Origin: Collinsella aerofaciens
GTDB lineage: Bacteria > Actinomycetota > Coriobacteriia > Coriobacteriales > Coriobacteriaceae
NCBI GenBank assembly: GCA_021639365.1
Contig: JAJXHK010000033.1
Span: 1 to 24,681, forward strand
Length of the DNA: 24,681 nucleotides
Direction of reading: 5' to 3'
Shown here: positions 1 through 7,694 of the stretch, one piece after another
Layout of the letters: every line of letters starts with the position of its first letter
Position numbering within the stretch: the stretch's first letter is position 1
Made by a program: the position numbers and the translations under genes
Notes under the pieces: model-generated
Seen by the model: only the letters and a program-made list of their open reading frames with translations
The model's database searches: none
Told to the model about the DNA's origin: nothing

Positions 1-64
1 GCCATTATTCCAAGGCTCCAATTCATTTATGGGCGAAGTCAGCCCGGTACCATTTCAAAACTAT

Positions 65-200
65 GCCGGTTTACTACGACGGATCGACAGTCCTCGAGCG
101 CGCCTCATTTTCCGTTTGCAAAACCGCAGGTAGGGCGCTTGCGACATTGGCGGAAACGGCGGCGTGGTCGGCCAGCCCGGAATCATCGTAGTAAACCGGC
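65..200. repeat. 15-bp inverted repeat bounding a ~136-bp element
   Basis: GCCGGTTTACTACGA at 65-79 is the exact reverse complement of TCGTAGTAAACCGGC at 186-200, with 106 bp between the arms. The enclosed DNA has smaller complementary pieces (CCGTTT near 110, AAACGG near 155), so the unit could fold as a long hairpin in RNA or single-stranded DNA. It could be a dispersed intergenic repeat, a miniature element or a structured RNA; only the repeat itself is seen. Confidence 0.55.
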
Positions 201-422
201 CTGGTTTTGGGGCGACGGGGCGGGACGGCTCGCGAACGGTCCCGATAATGGGGCAGGCGGCACGCGGGAGGCCCGATGCCGGGTGGCTGGGCTCCCGCGC
301 GAGCTCAAACGGGCGGCGCGCGGGTCCGGAGAGGACGGGCGGGCCGGGGAGCACGATTGGCCCCCGCGCGCAGCGCGGGGGCGGCGGCGATGCCGCCGCG
401 GAAAGTTTTTCCGAAATTGTCC

Positions 423-451
423 TTGCATCGGCGTTCGAGTTCCCGTATAGT
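423..451 (+). promoter_or_regulatory. Promoter of tRNA-Ala
   Basis: A -35 box TTGCAT (423-428) and a -10 box TATAGT (446-451) are separated by 17 bp. The -10 box ends 12 bp before the tRNA, as expected for a strong housekeeping sigma-70-type promoter. A similar arrangement precedes the tRNA-Pro gene. Confidence 0.75.
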
Positions 452-463
452 ACTTCTTCGCAC

Positions 464-536
464 GGGGGCGTAGCTCAGCTGGGAGAGCGCTTGACTGGCA
501 GTCAAGAGGTCAGGGGTTCGATCCCCCTCGTCTCCA
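464..536 (+). tRNA. tRNA-Ala (anticodon GGC)
   Basis: The cloverleaf folds fully by eye. The acceptor stem is 464-470 with 529-535 (two G-U pairs), the D stem is GCTC/GAGC, and the anticodon stem CTTGA/TCAAG has a seven-base loop CTGGCAG, so the anticodon is GGC at 497-499. The variable loop has five bases and the T stem is AGGGG/CCCCT. The discriminator is A536. The CCA end is not encoded (the DNA continues CCCG). It reads the alanine codons GCC and GCU, and GCC is very common in the neighbouring genes. Confidence 0.96.
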
Positions 537-552
537 CCCGAGCATTGAATGA

Positions 553-580
553 GGCTCCAACGCAAGTTGGGGCCTTTTTT
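553..580 (+). terminator. Rho-independent terminator after tRNA-Ala
   Basis: A nine-base-pair stem (553-561 with 566-574, one T-G pair) with loop GCAA is followed directly by six T (575-580). It lies 16 bp after the tRNA and about 30 bp before the ABC-F gene. That gene must therefore rely on read-through or on a promoter not evident in the short gap. Confidence 0.9.
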
Positions 581-611
581 CATATAGGCACACAAGGTCA
601 AAGGCGGCAGC

Positions 612-2642
612 ATGATCCTCCTGGTCGACAAGATCGAAAAAAGCTTCGGCGCACGCGTCCTCTTTAGCGGCGCGTCCTTCCAGATCAACCCCGGCGAGCG
701 CTTCGCGCTCGTGGGCCCCAACGGCGCCGGCAAAACCACCATGCTCAAAATCATCATGGGCATCGACAGTCCCGACTCCGGCCAGGTCCAGTACGCAAAG
801 GACTGCCAGGTGGGCTACCTAGAGCAGGAAACCAACCTGGAGCACAAGGACACCACCATCCTCGCCGAGGTCATGGCCGCCGCCAAGGAAATCCGCCGCA
901 TGGGCGAGCGTGCCAACGAGCTGCAGGCCCAGATCACCGAACTCTCCGAGCAGGGCAAGGACGTCGACGCCCTCCTCAACGAGTACGGCCAGGTCCAGGA
1001 CCGCTTTGAGCATCTGGGCGGTTACGAGCTCGAGAGCAACGCCCGCAAGATCCTGTCCGGCCTGGGCTTTAAGGTCACTGACTTTGAGCGCCTATGCTCC
1101 GAGTTCTCGGGCGGCTGGCAGATGCGCATCGCGCTCGCCAAGCTCTTCCTGCGCCATCCCGACCTGCTGCTCCTGGACGAACCCACTAACCACCTGGACC
1201 TCGAGAGCGTCCAGTGGCTGCGCGGCTTTATCGCCAGCTACGACGGCGCCGTCCTCATCGTCAGCCACGACCGCGCCTTCATGGACGCCTGCGTCGACCA
1301 CGTCGCCGCGCTCGAAAACCGTCGCGTGACCACTTACACCGGCAACTACAGCAGCTACCTCAAGCAGCGCGAGGACAATCTTGAGCAGATGCGCGCCAAG
1401 CGCGCCGCCCAGGAGCGCGACATCGCCCACATGCAGGTCTTCGTCGACAAGTTCCGCTACAAGCCCACCAAGGCAGCCCAGGCCCAGGAGCGCATCCGCA
1501 AGATCGAGCAGATCAAAAAGGAGCTCGTCATCCTGCCCGAGGGCCACAAGCACATCGACTTTAAGTTCCCTGACCCACCGCGCTCCGGCGATATGGTCGT
1601 GGGCCTGGAGGGCGTCTCCAAGTCCTACGGCAACAAACACATCTACAGCGATATCGACCTCAAGCTCTACCGTGGCGAGCACGTGGCGCTCGTCGGCCCC
1701 AACGGTGCCGGCAAGTCCACCCTCATGAAGATCATTGCCGGCCTGGAGCCTCCCACCACCGGCACCCGCGACCTGGGCACCAACGTGGGCGTGGCCTACT
1801 ACGCCCAGCACGCACTCGAGGGCATGACCGAATCCAACACCGTCCTGCAAGAGATCGACACCGTCACGCCCAAGTGGACCGTGCCGCAGCAGCGCAGCCT
1901 GCTGGGCGCCTTCCTGTTTAGCGACAATGACTCCATCGAGAAGCAGGTCCGCGTCCTCTCCGGCGGTGAAAAAGCGCGTCTGGCCCTGGCCAAGATGCTC
2001 GTGGCCCCCGAGGCGCTCCTGTGCCTGGACGAGCCCACCAACCACCTGGACATCGACTCGGTGGATATGCTCGAGAATGCCCTGCAAAACTTCCCCGGCA
2101 CCATCGTGCTGATCAGCCATGACGAGCACCTGGTGCGTGCCGTGGCCAACCGCATCATCGACATCCGCGACGGCAAGGTCACGGTCTACGACGGTGACTA
2201 CGACTACTACCTCTACAAGCGTGAGGACCTCGCAGCCCGCGCCGCCGCCGAAGCCGCAGGGGAAAGCACACCGGCCACGGCCAAGTCCACCAAAGCCAGC
2301 GCCGCCCAGCCCGATGCGCCCGCCGCCTCCAAGCCTGCCGAAGGCAAAAAAACCAAGGAGCAAAAGCGCGCCGAGGCCCAAGCCCGCGCTGCGCTCAACA
2401 AAAAGCTCAAGGGCGTGCGCAACCAGCTAAAGAAGATCGAGACGGAGCTCGACAATAAGCACGCCCGCTATGACGAGCTTATGGAATTGATGGCAAGCGA
2501 AGAGCTTTATGCCGATCAGGATAAGTTCAACGCCGCGCTGGGGGAATATAACGGCCTTAAGCAAGAGCTGCCCAAGCTCGAGGACGAATGGCTGGAGCTT
2601 TCTACCCAGATCGAAGAGGAGACCGCGCGTGAACTCTCGTAA
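612..2642 (+). CDS. ABC-F family ATP-binding protein
   Basis: A soluble protein of 676 residues with two ABC ATPase domains and no membrane segment, the layout of the ABC-F family, whose members bind the ribosome and act in translation or ribosome protection. The first Walker A motif GPNGAGKT is at residues 35-42; its signature FSGGW (about 164) is followed by LLLLDEPTNHLD. The second Walker A GPNGAGKS is at about 362 and its signature LSGGE at about 448, followed by CLDEPTNHLD. A charged linker between the domains (about 245-300) fits the ribosome-contacting arm of the family. The C-terminal 90 residues are a charged coiled coil after an Ala/Pro/Lys-rich hinge, as in YdiF/Uup-like members. 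The start at 612 has AAGGCGG upstream. The substrate role cannot be narrowed to one ABC-F class from sequence alone. Confidence 0.93.
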   Translation: MILLVDKIEKSFGARVLFSGASFQINPGERFALVGPNGAGKTTMLKIIMGIDSPDSGQVQYAKDCQVGYLEQETNLEHKDTTILAEVMAAAKEIRRMGERANELQAQITELSEQGKDVDALLNEYGQVQDRFEHLGGYELESNARKILSGLGFKVTDFERLCSEFSGGWQMRIALAKLFLRHPDLLLLDEPTNHLDLESVQWLRGFIASYDGAVLIVSHDRAFMDACVDHVAALENRRVTTYTGNYSSYLKQREDNLEQMRAKRAAQERDIAHMQVFVDKFRYKPTKAAQAQERIRKIEQIKKELVILPEGHKHIDFKFPDPPRSGDMVVGLEGVSKSYGNKHIYSDIDLKLYRGEHVALVGPNGAGKSTLMKIIAGLEPPTTGTRDLGTNVGVAYYAQHALEGMTESNTVLQEIDTVTPKWTVPQQRSLLGAFLFSDNDSIEKQVRVLSGGEKARLALAKMLVAPEALLCLDEPTNHLDIDSVDMLENALQNFPGTIVLISHDEHLVRAVANRIIDIRDGKVTVYDGDYDYYLYKREDLAARAAAEAAGESTPATAKSTKASAAQPDAPAASKPAEGKKTKEQKRAEAQARAALNKKLKGVRNQLKKIETELDNKHARYDELMELMASEELYADQDKFNAALGEYNGLKQELPKLEDEWLELSTQIEEETARELS

Positions 2643-2925
2643 GGCCGCTGCCGTGGCGATGAGCATCATCGCCATCGCGTGCCGCATCTGCGGCATCTTT
2701 ATGAGCGCGATGACCGTGCTGCTGTGCTTTAGCGGCCTCACCGCCAAGCTGCAGATCGTCGGCTTTGTCGTCGAGCTTTCACGCGCACTGCCGAGCGCCA
2801 TAGCCGGCTATGGCGTCATCACGTCGCCCTTTGGCGGCGTGTTTCGCCTGGATTACGCCATCGTCGCCGTGATCCTGTTTGTGATTGACTACCCGCTCAC
2901 ACGCGCCTCGCGTCGCGTCCGCTAG
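2629..2925 (+). CDS. Small two-helix membrane protein
   Basis: I do not recognise this 98-residue protein. I chose the GTG start at 2629 because GAAGAGGAG lies just upstream at 2613-2621, with good spacing, inside the end of the ABC-F gene. The two genes overlap by 14 bp, suggesting translational coupling. An ATG ten codons later (2659) is the alternative. The sequence has a basic N terminus, a long hydrophobic stretch (about residues 10-50) and a second one (about 70-90), ending in a cluster of arginines, so two or three membrane helices with cytoplasmic ends are likely. It is followed after 9 bp by the M50 protease, so a role at the membrane with that protein is possible but not shown. Confidence 0.65.
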   Translation: MNSRKAAAVAMSIIAIACRICGIFMSAMTVLLCFSGLTAKLQIVGFVVELSRALPSAIAGYGVITSPFGGVFRLDYAIVAVILFVIDYPLTRASRRVR

Positions 2926-2934
2926 GGGAGCGCC

Positions 2935-3618
2935 ATGTCCAGCAGCTACCTCATGAACCTGCTCGCCAGCGCCGTCGCCGTCATCGTGGGCATCGTGATC
3001 CACGAGAGCGCACACGCCGCGGCGGCCTGGGTACTCGGCGATAAGACGGCCCGTTCGCGCGGACGCGTCTCGCTCAACCCGCTCAACCATATCGACCCGT
3101 TTGGCACCATCATCCTGCCGCTACTCATGCTTGCCGCCGGCGGTCCGGTGTTCGCCTTCGCCAAACCCGTGCCCGTCTACCTCAACAACCTCAAGCACCC
3201 CAAGCGTGACGAAGTCCTGGTGAGCGTGGCCGGCCCTGCATCGAACATCGCACTCGCGTGCCTCGCGGCCGCCCTTATGCACGCGGCATATGGCAGCCTC
3301 TATACCGGCATGTCCTTTGCCGTGGCATCACAGATCATGAACTTCGGCGCCACGTTCATCGTGGTCAACCTGTCGCTCGCGTTCTTCAATCTCATCCCGA
3401 TTCCGCCGCTCGACGGCTCGTCGATCATCGTCCCATTCCTCAAAGGTAAGGCGCTCGCCAACTACTACCGTCTGCAGCAATACGCCATGCCGATACTTAT
3501 CATCGTGCTATATCTGCTGCCCATGTGGACCGGCATTGACGTGATCGGCCGGTATTTCGACGTTACCGTGTATCCGCTGGCGGAGCGGCTGCTCGACTTC
3601 GCAATCGCCGGCATCTAG
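2935..3618 (+). CDS. Site-2 protease family (M50) metalloprotease
   Basis: A 227-residue intramembrane zinc metalloprotease of the M50 family. The zinc-binding motif HESAH (residues 23-27) lies in the first hydrophobic segment. The second family motif, NLIPIPPLDG (about residues 151-160), supplies the aspartate ligand. Between and after these are several hydrophobic helices, and no PDZ domain is present. It is therefore a short site-2 protease like the compact SpoIVFB/Rv-type members rather than RseP. Proteins of this family cleave substrates within the membrane; the substrate here is unknown. It follows the small membrane protein by 9 bp and precedes scpA by 84 bp, an order familiar from Gram-positive genomes. 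Confidence 0.9.
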   Translation: MSSSYLMNLLASAVAVIVGIVIHESAHAAAAWVLGDKTARSRGRVSLNPLNHIDPFGTIILPLLMLAAGGPVFAFAKPVPVYLNNLKHPKRDEVLVSVAGPASNIALACLAAALMHAAYGSLYTGMSFAVASQIMNFGATFIVVNLSLAFFNLIPIPPLDGSSIIVPFLKGKALANYYRLQQYAMPILIIVLYLLPMWTGIDVIGRYFDVTVYPLAERLLDFAIAGI

Positions 3619-3702
3619 GGTAAACTTACTGGTCGACCGTGAAAAACGGTCGCAACATGCACCCAAACCGCGCCGCGAAGGCGCCGTCAAAGGAGGTCGA
3701 AG

Positions 3703-4515
3703 ATGTCGTATCGCGTGTCGACGCAGGTCTACAGCGGACCGTTCGACCTGCTGCTGCAGCTGGTAACCCGCCAAAAAGTAGATATCGGCGCCATCTCCAT
3801 CAGCGAGGTGGCCGAGCAGTACCTTGCCGAGGCCGAGCGCATCGAGGCGCTGGACCTGGATGTGGCGAGCGACTTTTTGCTGGTCGCGGCAACCCTTTTG
3901 GACATCAAGGCTGCCTCTCTGGTGCCGCAGGAGGCCCCGCGCAAAGTAGATGACGACGATGACGAGTTCGATGAAGACCTCGGGGAGCTCAGCACGCTCG
4001 ACGGCGACGCCTTACGCGAGGTCCTGATCCAGCGCCTGATTGCCTACAAACAGTTTAAGGGCGCGGCAGCGGCCCTCGGTGCCCGCATGCAGGCCGAAAG
4101 CCGCATGCACCCGCGTGTGGCCGGTCCCGACCCGGAGTTCCTGGGGCTCATGCCCGACTACCTGGCAGGCATCACCCTGCGCGGTCTCGCCGTCATCTGC
4201 GCCGACCTGGACGGCAAGCGACAGACCTTTCTGCTGGAAGCCGAGCACGTGGCGCCGCATCGCGTGCCGCTCGACCTAACCGTGGCCTCAGTCGACCGCT
4301 TTACCATGGCGCACCAAACCTGCACCTTCCGCGAGCTGTTGGACGGCGATGCCACCACCGAGCAGCTCGTCGTCACCTTCCTGGCCATGCTTGAGCTTGC
4401 CAAGCGCGGCTCGCTCACGCTGAGCCAGGACGAGATCTTCGGAACCATCTGCATCAACCGAGTCGAGGGCGCCGAGGCATACGTGCCCGGCGAGGGCCCC
4501 GAGCTCACCGAATAG
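3703..4515 (+). CDS. scpA: Segregation and condensation protein A
   Basis: ScpA is the kleisin subunit that bridges the SMC heads in bacterial condensin and works with ScpB in chromosome segregation. The 270-residue protein begins with the typical region YSGPFDLLLQLVTRQKVDI, followed by ISEVAEQYL and the helix DFLLVAATLLDIKAASLVP. An acidic linker (DDDDDEFDEDLGEL) follows at about residues 86-99. The C terminus has the winged-helix part that contacts the SMC head (LVVTFLAMLELAKRGSLTLSQ). The start has a near-perfect AGGAGG (3691-3696) six bases upstream. Length and partner order (scpA then scpB) match the family. An upstream hairpin (GACCGT/ACGGTC, 3635-3651) lacks a T-run and is not called a terminator. 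Confidence 0.96.
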   Translation: MSYRVSTQVYSGPFDLLLQLVTRQKVDIGAISISEVAEQYLAEAERIEALDLDVASDFLLVAATLLDIKAASLVPQEAPRKVDDDDDEFDEDLGELSTLDGDALREVLIQRLIAYKQFKGAAAALGARMQAESRMHPRVAGPDPEFLGLMPDYLAGITLRGLAVICADLDGKRQTFLLEAEHVAPHRVPLDLTVASVDRFTMAHQTCTFRELLDGDATTEQLVVTFLAMLELAKRGSLTLSQDEIFGTICINRVEGAEAYVPGEGPELTE

Positions 4516-4526
4516 GAGCGGCAACC

Positions 4527-5255
4527 ATGTCAACCCTTTCCACGCTGGAGGCAAACAGCCTCAAAGGCGCCCTTGAAGCGCTGCTGCTGGTGTCGAGCGA
4601 TCCCGTGAGCGCACCCACGCTGGCAGGTGCGCTGGATATCGCCCCGGGCGAGTGCGCATCGCTGCTCGCCGAGCTCAAGGTTGAGTACGAGGAGGCCAAC
4701 CGCGGCTTTCAGCTGCGCGAGGTCGCTGGTGGCTGGCGCCTGTTTACGCACCCCGCCTACCACGACGTGGTCGAGGCCTACGTGCTGAGCTGGGACACGC
4801 AAAAACTGTCGCAGGCGGCGCTCGAAACCCTGGCCGTCATCGCATACCACCAGCCCGTCACGCGCGAAGTGGTCAAAGGCATCCGCGGCGTCAACTCCGA
4901 CGGCGTCATCGCGTCGCTCGTCGACAAGGGCCTGGTGCGCGAGCTCGGCCGCGACCCCCAGCGCGGTCAGGCCATCATTTACGGCACGACCAACGCCTTC
5001 TTGGAAAAGTTCGGCCTGCGCTCCACCCGCGACCTGCCCGACCTGGAGCAGTTTGCCCCCGACGAGCAATCGCGTCAGTTTATCCGCGAGCGCCTGAGCG
5101 GCCGCAGCATTCAGTCCACGCTCGAGGAGCAGGCCGATGACCTGGACGAAGAGCGCGAACTGCTCGATACCGATGTTGAAGATGTTGAGGCAGTCGAGGA
5201 CTTGGAGACCCTGGTCGTCGACGAGACCTCGGAGGATTTTCATGACGAGGACTAA
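4527..5255 (+). CDS. scpB: Segregation and condensation protein B
   Basis: ScpB is a dimeric winged-helix protein that binds the ScpA linker in the SMC complex. The 242-residue sequence carries the diagnostic block LSQAALETLAVIAYHQPVTR, then IRGVNSDGVIASLVDKGLV and the strand region IIYGTTNAFLEKFGL with RDLPDLEQF. The last 60 residues are strongly acidic, an extension beyond the core domain that may mediate contacts or simply be disordered. The ribosome-binding site AGGAG (4514-4518) overlaps the scpA stop codon, so the two are almost certainly co-translated. Confidence 0.96.
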   Translation: MSTLSTLEANSLKGALEALLLVSSDPVSAPTLAGALDIAPGECASLLAELKVEYEEANRGFQLREVAGGWRLFTHPAYHDVVEAYVLSWDTQKLSQAALETLAVIAYHQPVTREVVKGIRGVNSDGVIASLVDKGLVRELGRDPQRGQAIIYGTTNAFLEKFGLRSTRDLPDLEQFAPDEQSRQFIRERLSGRSIQSTLEEQADDLDEERELLDTDVEDVEAVEDLETLVVDETSEDFHDED

Positions 5256-6207
5256 CGAAGTGGGGGAGACGCGCGCCATGGGCAACGCAGTACCCACGAC
5301 CGACGCCCAGCCCGTCTACCCGCACACCATGCGCCTGCAGCGCTTTTTGGCGCGCGCGGGCGTGGCGAGCCGCCGCGGCTCGGAGGACCTGATGACCGCC
5401 GGCCGCGTGACCGTCAACGGCCAGATAGCGACCGAACTGGGAACCAAGGTCGATGTCGACCACGATCACATCGAGGTCGACGGCATGCCCGTCAAGCTCA
5501 ACCAGGGCGCCGTGTACCTGATGCTCTACAAGCCGACCGGCTACCTCACCACCATGAGCGACCCGCAGGAGCGCCCTTGCGTGGCCGAGCTGGTCCCGCG
5601 TGACCGCTTTCCGGGGCTCTTCCCGGTGGGCCGTCTGGACCGCGACACCACAGGCCTTTTGCTCTTTACCACCGACGGCGACCTGTCGCAGGACCTGCTG
5701 CACCCGAGCAAGCACGTTTACAAGACCTACCAGGCACTCGTGGACGGGCAGCTGTCCGACCGCGATCTAGAACCGCTCCGCCGTGGGATCGAGCTCGACG
5801 ATGGCCTGTGCCAGCCGGCAATCTGCCGCGTCATCACCGCACGCGAGGCAGAGGCCGTGGCACCGCAAGGCGTCAAGCCCGGCACCACAGCCGTGGAGGT
5901 CATCATCCGCGAGGGCCGCAAAAACCAGGTCAAGCGCATGCTGAGCAAGATTCATCATCCGGTGATCCGCCTGCACCGCTGCAACTTTGCCGGCCTTGAG
6001 CTCGAGGGCGTGGCCAAGGGCTCGTGGCGCGAGCTCACCGACCGCGAGGTGCAGATCCTCAAGGCCGGCGGCATCCCGCCCAAGCAGGCGAGCGCCAAGC
6101 GCAACGGCGGCAAGCCTCAAGACACGCCCGCCAGCCGCACGCGTCACCACGGCAGCCACGGCTCCGCACCCAAGCGCAACACCTACCGCGAGCGCTACAC
6201 AGGCTAG
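5242..6207 (+). CDS. RsuA/RluB-type rRNA pseudouridine synthase
   Basis: The protein converts a uridine in ribosomal RNA to pseudouridine. An S4 RNA-binding domain starts at MRLQRFLARAGVASRR (about residue 30). The catalytic block GRLDRDTTGLLLFTTDGDL follows, with the nucleophilic Asp at residue 133. The family's closing basic motif EGRKNQVKRML comes later. The last 50 residues are a Lys/Arg/His/Gly-rich tail, common in actinobacterial members and probably RNA-binding. I chose ATG 5242 because GGAGG (5231-5235) lies six bases upstream, giving a 14-bp overlap with scpB. ATG 5278, preceded by GGGGGAG, is a realistic alternative that shortens the protein by 12 residues. Assignment to RluB rather than another RsuA-family member is likely from the scpAB context but not proved. 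Confidence 0.92.
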   Translation: MTRTNEVGETRAMGNAVPTTDAQPVYPHTMRLQRFLARAGVASRRGSEDLMTAGRVTVNGQIATELGTKVDVDHDHIEVDGMPVKLNQGAVYLMLYKPTGYLTTMSDPQERPCVAELVPRDRFPGLFPVGRLDRDTTGLLLFTTDGDLSQDLLHPSKHVYKTYQALVDGQLSDRDLEPLRRGIELDDGLCQPAICRVITAREAEAVAPQGVKPGTTAVEVIIREGRKNQVKRMLSKIHHPVIRLHRCNFAGLELEGVAKGSWRELTDREVQILKAGGIPPKQASAKRNGGKPQDTPASRTRHHGSHGSAPKRNTYRERYTG

Positions 6208-6273
6208 GCAACCCGCCGCGCCCCTGCCCCCGCGAACCATACCAGCACGTCAACCATCGAAAGGAAGCATTGC

Positions 6274-6960
6274 ATGATCGTCGCCATCGACGGCCCCGCC
6301 GGTTCCGGCAAGTCTACCATCGCCAAGGAGATCGCCCGTCAGCTTGGCTTTAACAAGCTCGACACGGGCGCCATGTATCGTGCCGTCACCTTCGCCGCGC
6401 TCGACCGCGGCATCGATCTGGACGACGAGACGGCCATCGACGCCCTCGCCGAGCAGATCGAGATTCGCTTTACCAACGGCACCGGGGAGGATACGCGCCT
6501 GACCATTGACGGCCAGGACGCTTCGGCCGCCATTCGTACCCCGCAGGTGGACGCCAACGTCTCCAAGGTCTCGGCCTACCCGGGCGTGCGCGCCGCCATG
6601 CTCATCCACCAGCGCCGCGCCGCCGAGGACCGCGACATTGTGGCCGAGGGTCGCGACATCGGCACCGTCGTGTTCCCCAACGCGCAGGTCAAGGTCTTCC
6701 TGACCGCCGACCCGCGTGAGCGCGCCTGCCGCCGCGTGCTGCAGCGCCACCAAAACGACGCCCAGCCGTTGACCGCCGATCAGCTCGAAGCCGAGGTCGA
6801 CGAGACCCTCGACGCCCTCAAGCAGCGCGACAAACTCGACAGCAGCCGCGAGGTCGCGCCGCTCGTGCCTGCCGAGGACGCCGTGCACGTTGACTCCACC
6901 GCCCACACCATCGACGAGGTCGTCCGCATCATCGAGGACCTCATCAACCAAAGGAGGTAG
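6274..6960 (+). CDS. cmk: Cytidylate kinase
   Basis: This enzyme phosphorylates CMP and dCMP with ATP, supplying CDP for nucleotide and CDP-diacylglycerol synthesis. The 228-residue protein starts with the P-loop GPAGSGKS (residues 7-14). LDTGAMYRAVT follows and forms the nucleotide-monophosphate binding region. The conserved core EGRDIGTVVFPNAQVKVFL and the lid region (RACRRVLQRHQ) are present. Length matches the family. GAAAGGAAG precedes the start after a 66-bp gap from the pseudouridine synthase gene. The plsC ribosome-binding site lies inside the end of this gene, so the pair is coupled. Confidence 0.96.
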   Translation: MIVAIDGPAGSGKSTIAKEIARQLGFNKLDTGAMYRAVTFAALDRGIDLDDETAIDALAEQIEIRFTNGTGEDTRLTIDGQDASAAIRTPQVDANVSKVSAYPGVRAAMLIHQRRAAEDRDIVAEGRDIGTVVFPNAQVKVFLTADPRERACRRVLQRHQNDAQPLTADQLEAEVDETLDALKQRDKLDSSREVAPLVPAEDAVHVDSTAHTIDEVVRIIEDLINQRR

Positions 6961-6963
6961 CCC

Positions 6964-7692
6964 ATGCGCCTGTTTAAGCAGACGCCCGAGGACTATTACA
7001 ACGCCCCCTACGCCGAGTTCCCGGCACTCATCCGCGGCACCGTCGTCGTGGTCATGGCGATTCTTTGGGCCTTCTCCAAGCTTATGTGGCGCTGGAAGGT
7101 CGAGGACGCCGCCCTGCTGTTTGAGCGCCAGGAAGGGCGCGGCAGCGTAGTCATCTGCAACCACACCTCGATGGCCGAGCTCTTGGCCGTGGAGACGGCA
7201 CTGTTCTTTGGCGGTCGCCGCATCCGTCCCATCTTTAAGTCTGAGTTCGCCAAGACCAAGATCGTGCGCTGGGCCTTTAGCCGCGTGGGCGGCATCCCCG
7301 TCGAGCGCGGCACCGCAGACATGAAGTGCCTGCGCGCCGCTCAGCATGCGCTGCAGCGCGGCGAGGATGTCCTGATCTTCCCCGAGGGCACGCGCATCCG
7401 CTCGCGCGAGATCGAGCCCGAGGTCCACGGTGGCTTTGCGCTCATCGCCCAGATGGGCAAGGCGCCCGTCAACCCGCTCGCCATCTGCGGCTGGTCCGAC
7501 ATCACGCCCAAGGGCAAAAAGCTCATGCGCCCCAAAAAATGCTGGATCCGCGCCGGCAAGGCCGTCTCGCTTTCCGACGCACCGGCCGGGCTCAAGCGCA
7601 CGGAGCGCCTGGCCTGGTTTGAATCCGAGGCCATGGGCCGCGTCTACACTATGCGCGACGAGCTGTGCGACGAGCATCCGGGCAGGTTCTAG
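6964..7692 (+). CDS. Lysophospholipid acyltransferase (PlsC-like)
   Basis: A 1-acyl-glycerol-3-phosphate acyltransferase-family protein of 242 residues, expected to transfer a fatty acyl group to a lysophospholipid at the inner face of the membrane. A hydrophobic segment (about residues 25-42) precedes the catalytic block NHTSMAE (residues 66-72), the NH(X4)D motif, here with Glu in place of the usual Asp. The phosphate-binding block FPEGTR is at about 139-144. The start is set by AAGGAGG (6951-6957) inside the end of cmk, with a 3-bp gap after the cmk stop. The cmk-plsC-ispH order is seen in other Gram-positive genomes. The exact acyl acceptor is inferred. Confidence 0.9.
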   Translation: MRLFKQTPEDYYNAPYAEFPALIRGTVVVVMAILWAFSKLMWRWKVEDAALLFERQEGRGSVVICNHTSMAELLAVETALFFGGRRIRPIFKSEFAKTKIVRWAFSRVGGIPVERGTADMKCLRAAQHALQRGEDVLIFPEGTRIRSREIEPEVHGGFALIAQMGKAPVNPLAICGWSDITPKGKKLMRPKKCWIRAGKAVSLSDAPAGLKRTERLAWFESEAMGRVYTMRDELCDEHPGRF

Positions 7693-7694
7693 CC

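Larger units (their letters stand above)
1..463. other. Non-coding region upstream of tRNA-Ala
   Basis: I see no credible gene here. The open frames on both strands are low-complexity Arg/Pro/Gly/Ala products of very GC-rich DNA, without convincing ribosome-binding sites or recognisable domains. The stretch holds a 15-bp inverted repeat (65-79 and 186-200, listed separately), a GC hairpin with 9-bp arms (361-369 and 373-381, loop gca) that lacks a T-run, and the tRNA promoter at 423-451. Confidence 0.6.

Noticed and set aside
61..354. Minus-strand 97-codon frame across the inverted repeat
   Set aside because: Composition is Pro/Arg-rich, no ribosome-binding site was found, and it runs through the 15-bp inverted repeat; it is treated as non-coding.
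361..381. GC-rich hairpin as a terminator
   Set aside because: The 9-bp stem is strong but no T-run follows and no gene end is visible upstream.
1092..2381. Long minus-strand open frame of about 429 codons
   Set aside because: It lies wholly opposite the ABC-F gene, has Val/Leu/Gly/Asp-biased composition typical of antisense frames in GC-rich DNA, and shows no domain.
3635..3651. Hairpin before scpA as a terminator
   Set aside because: The stem is only six base pairs and is not followed by T residues; it may have no role.
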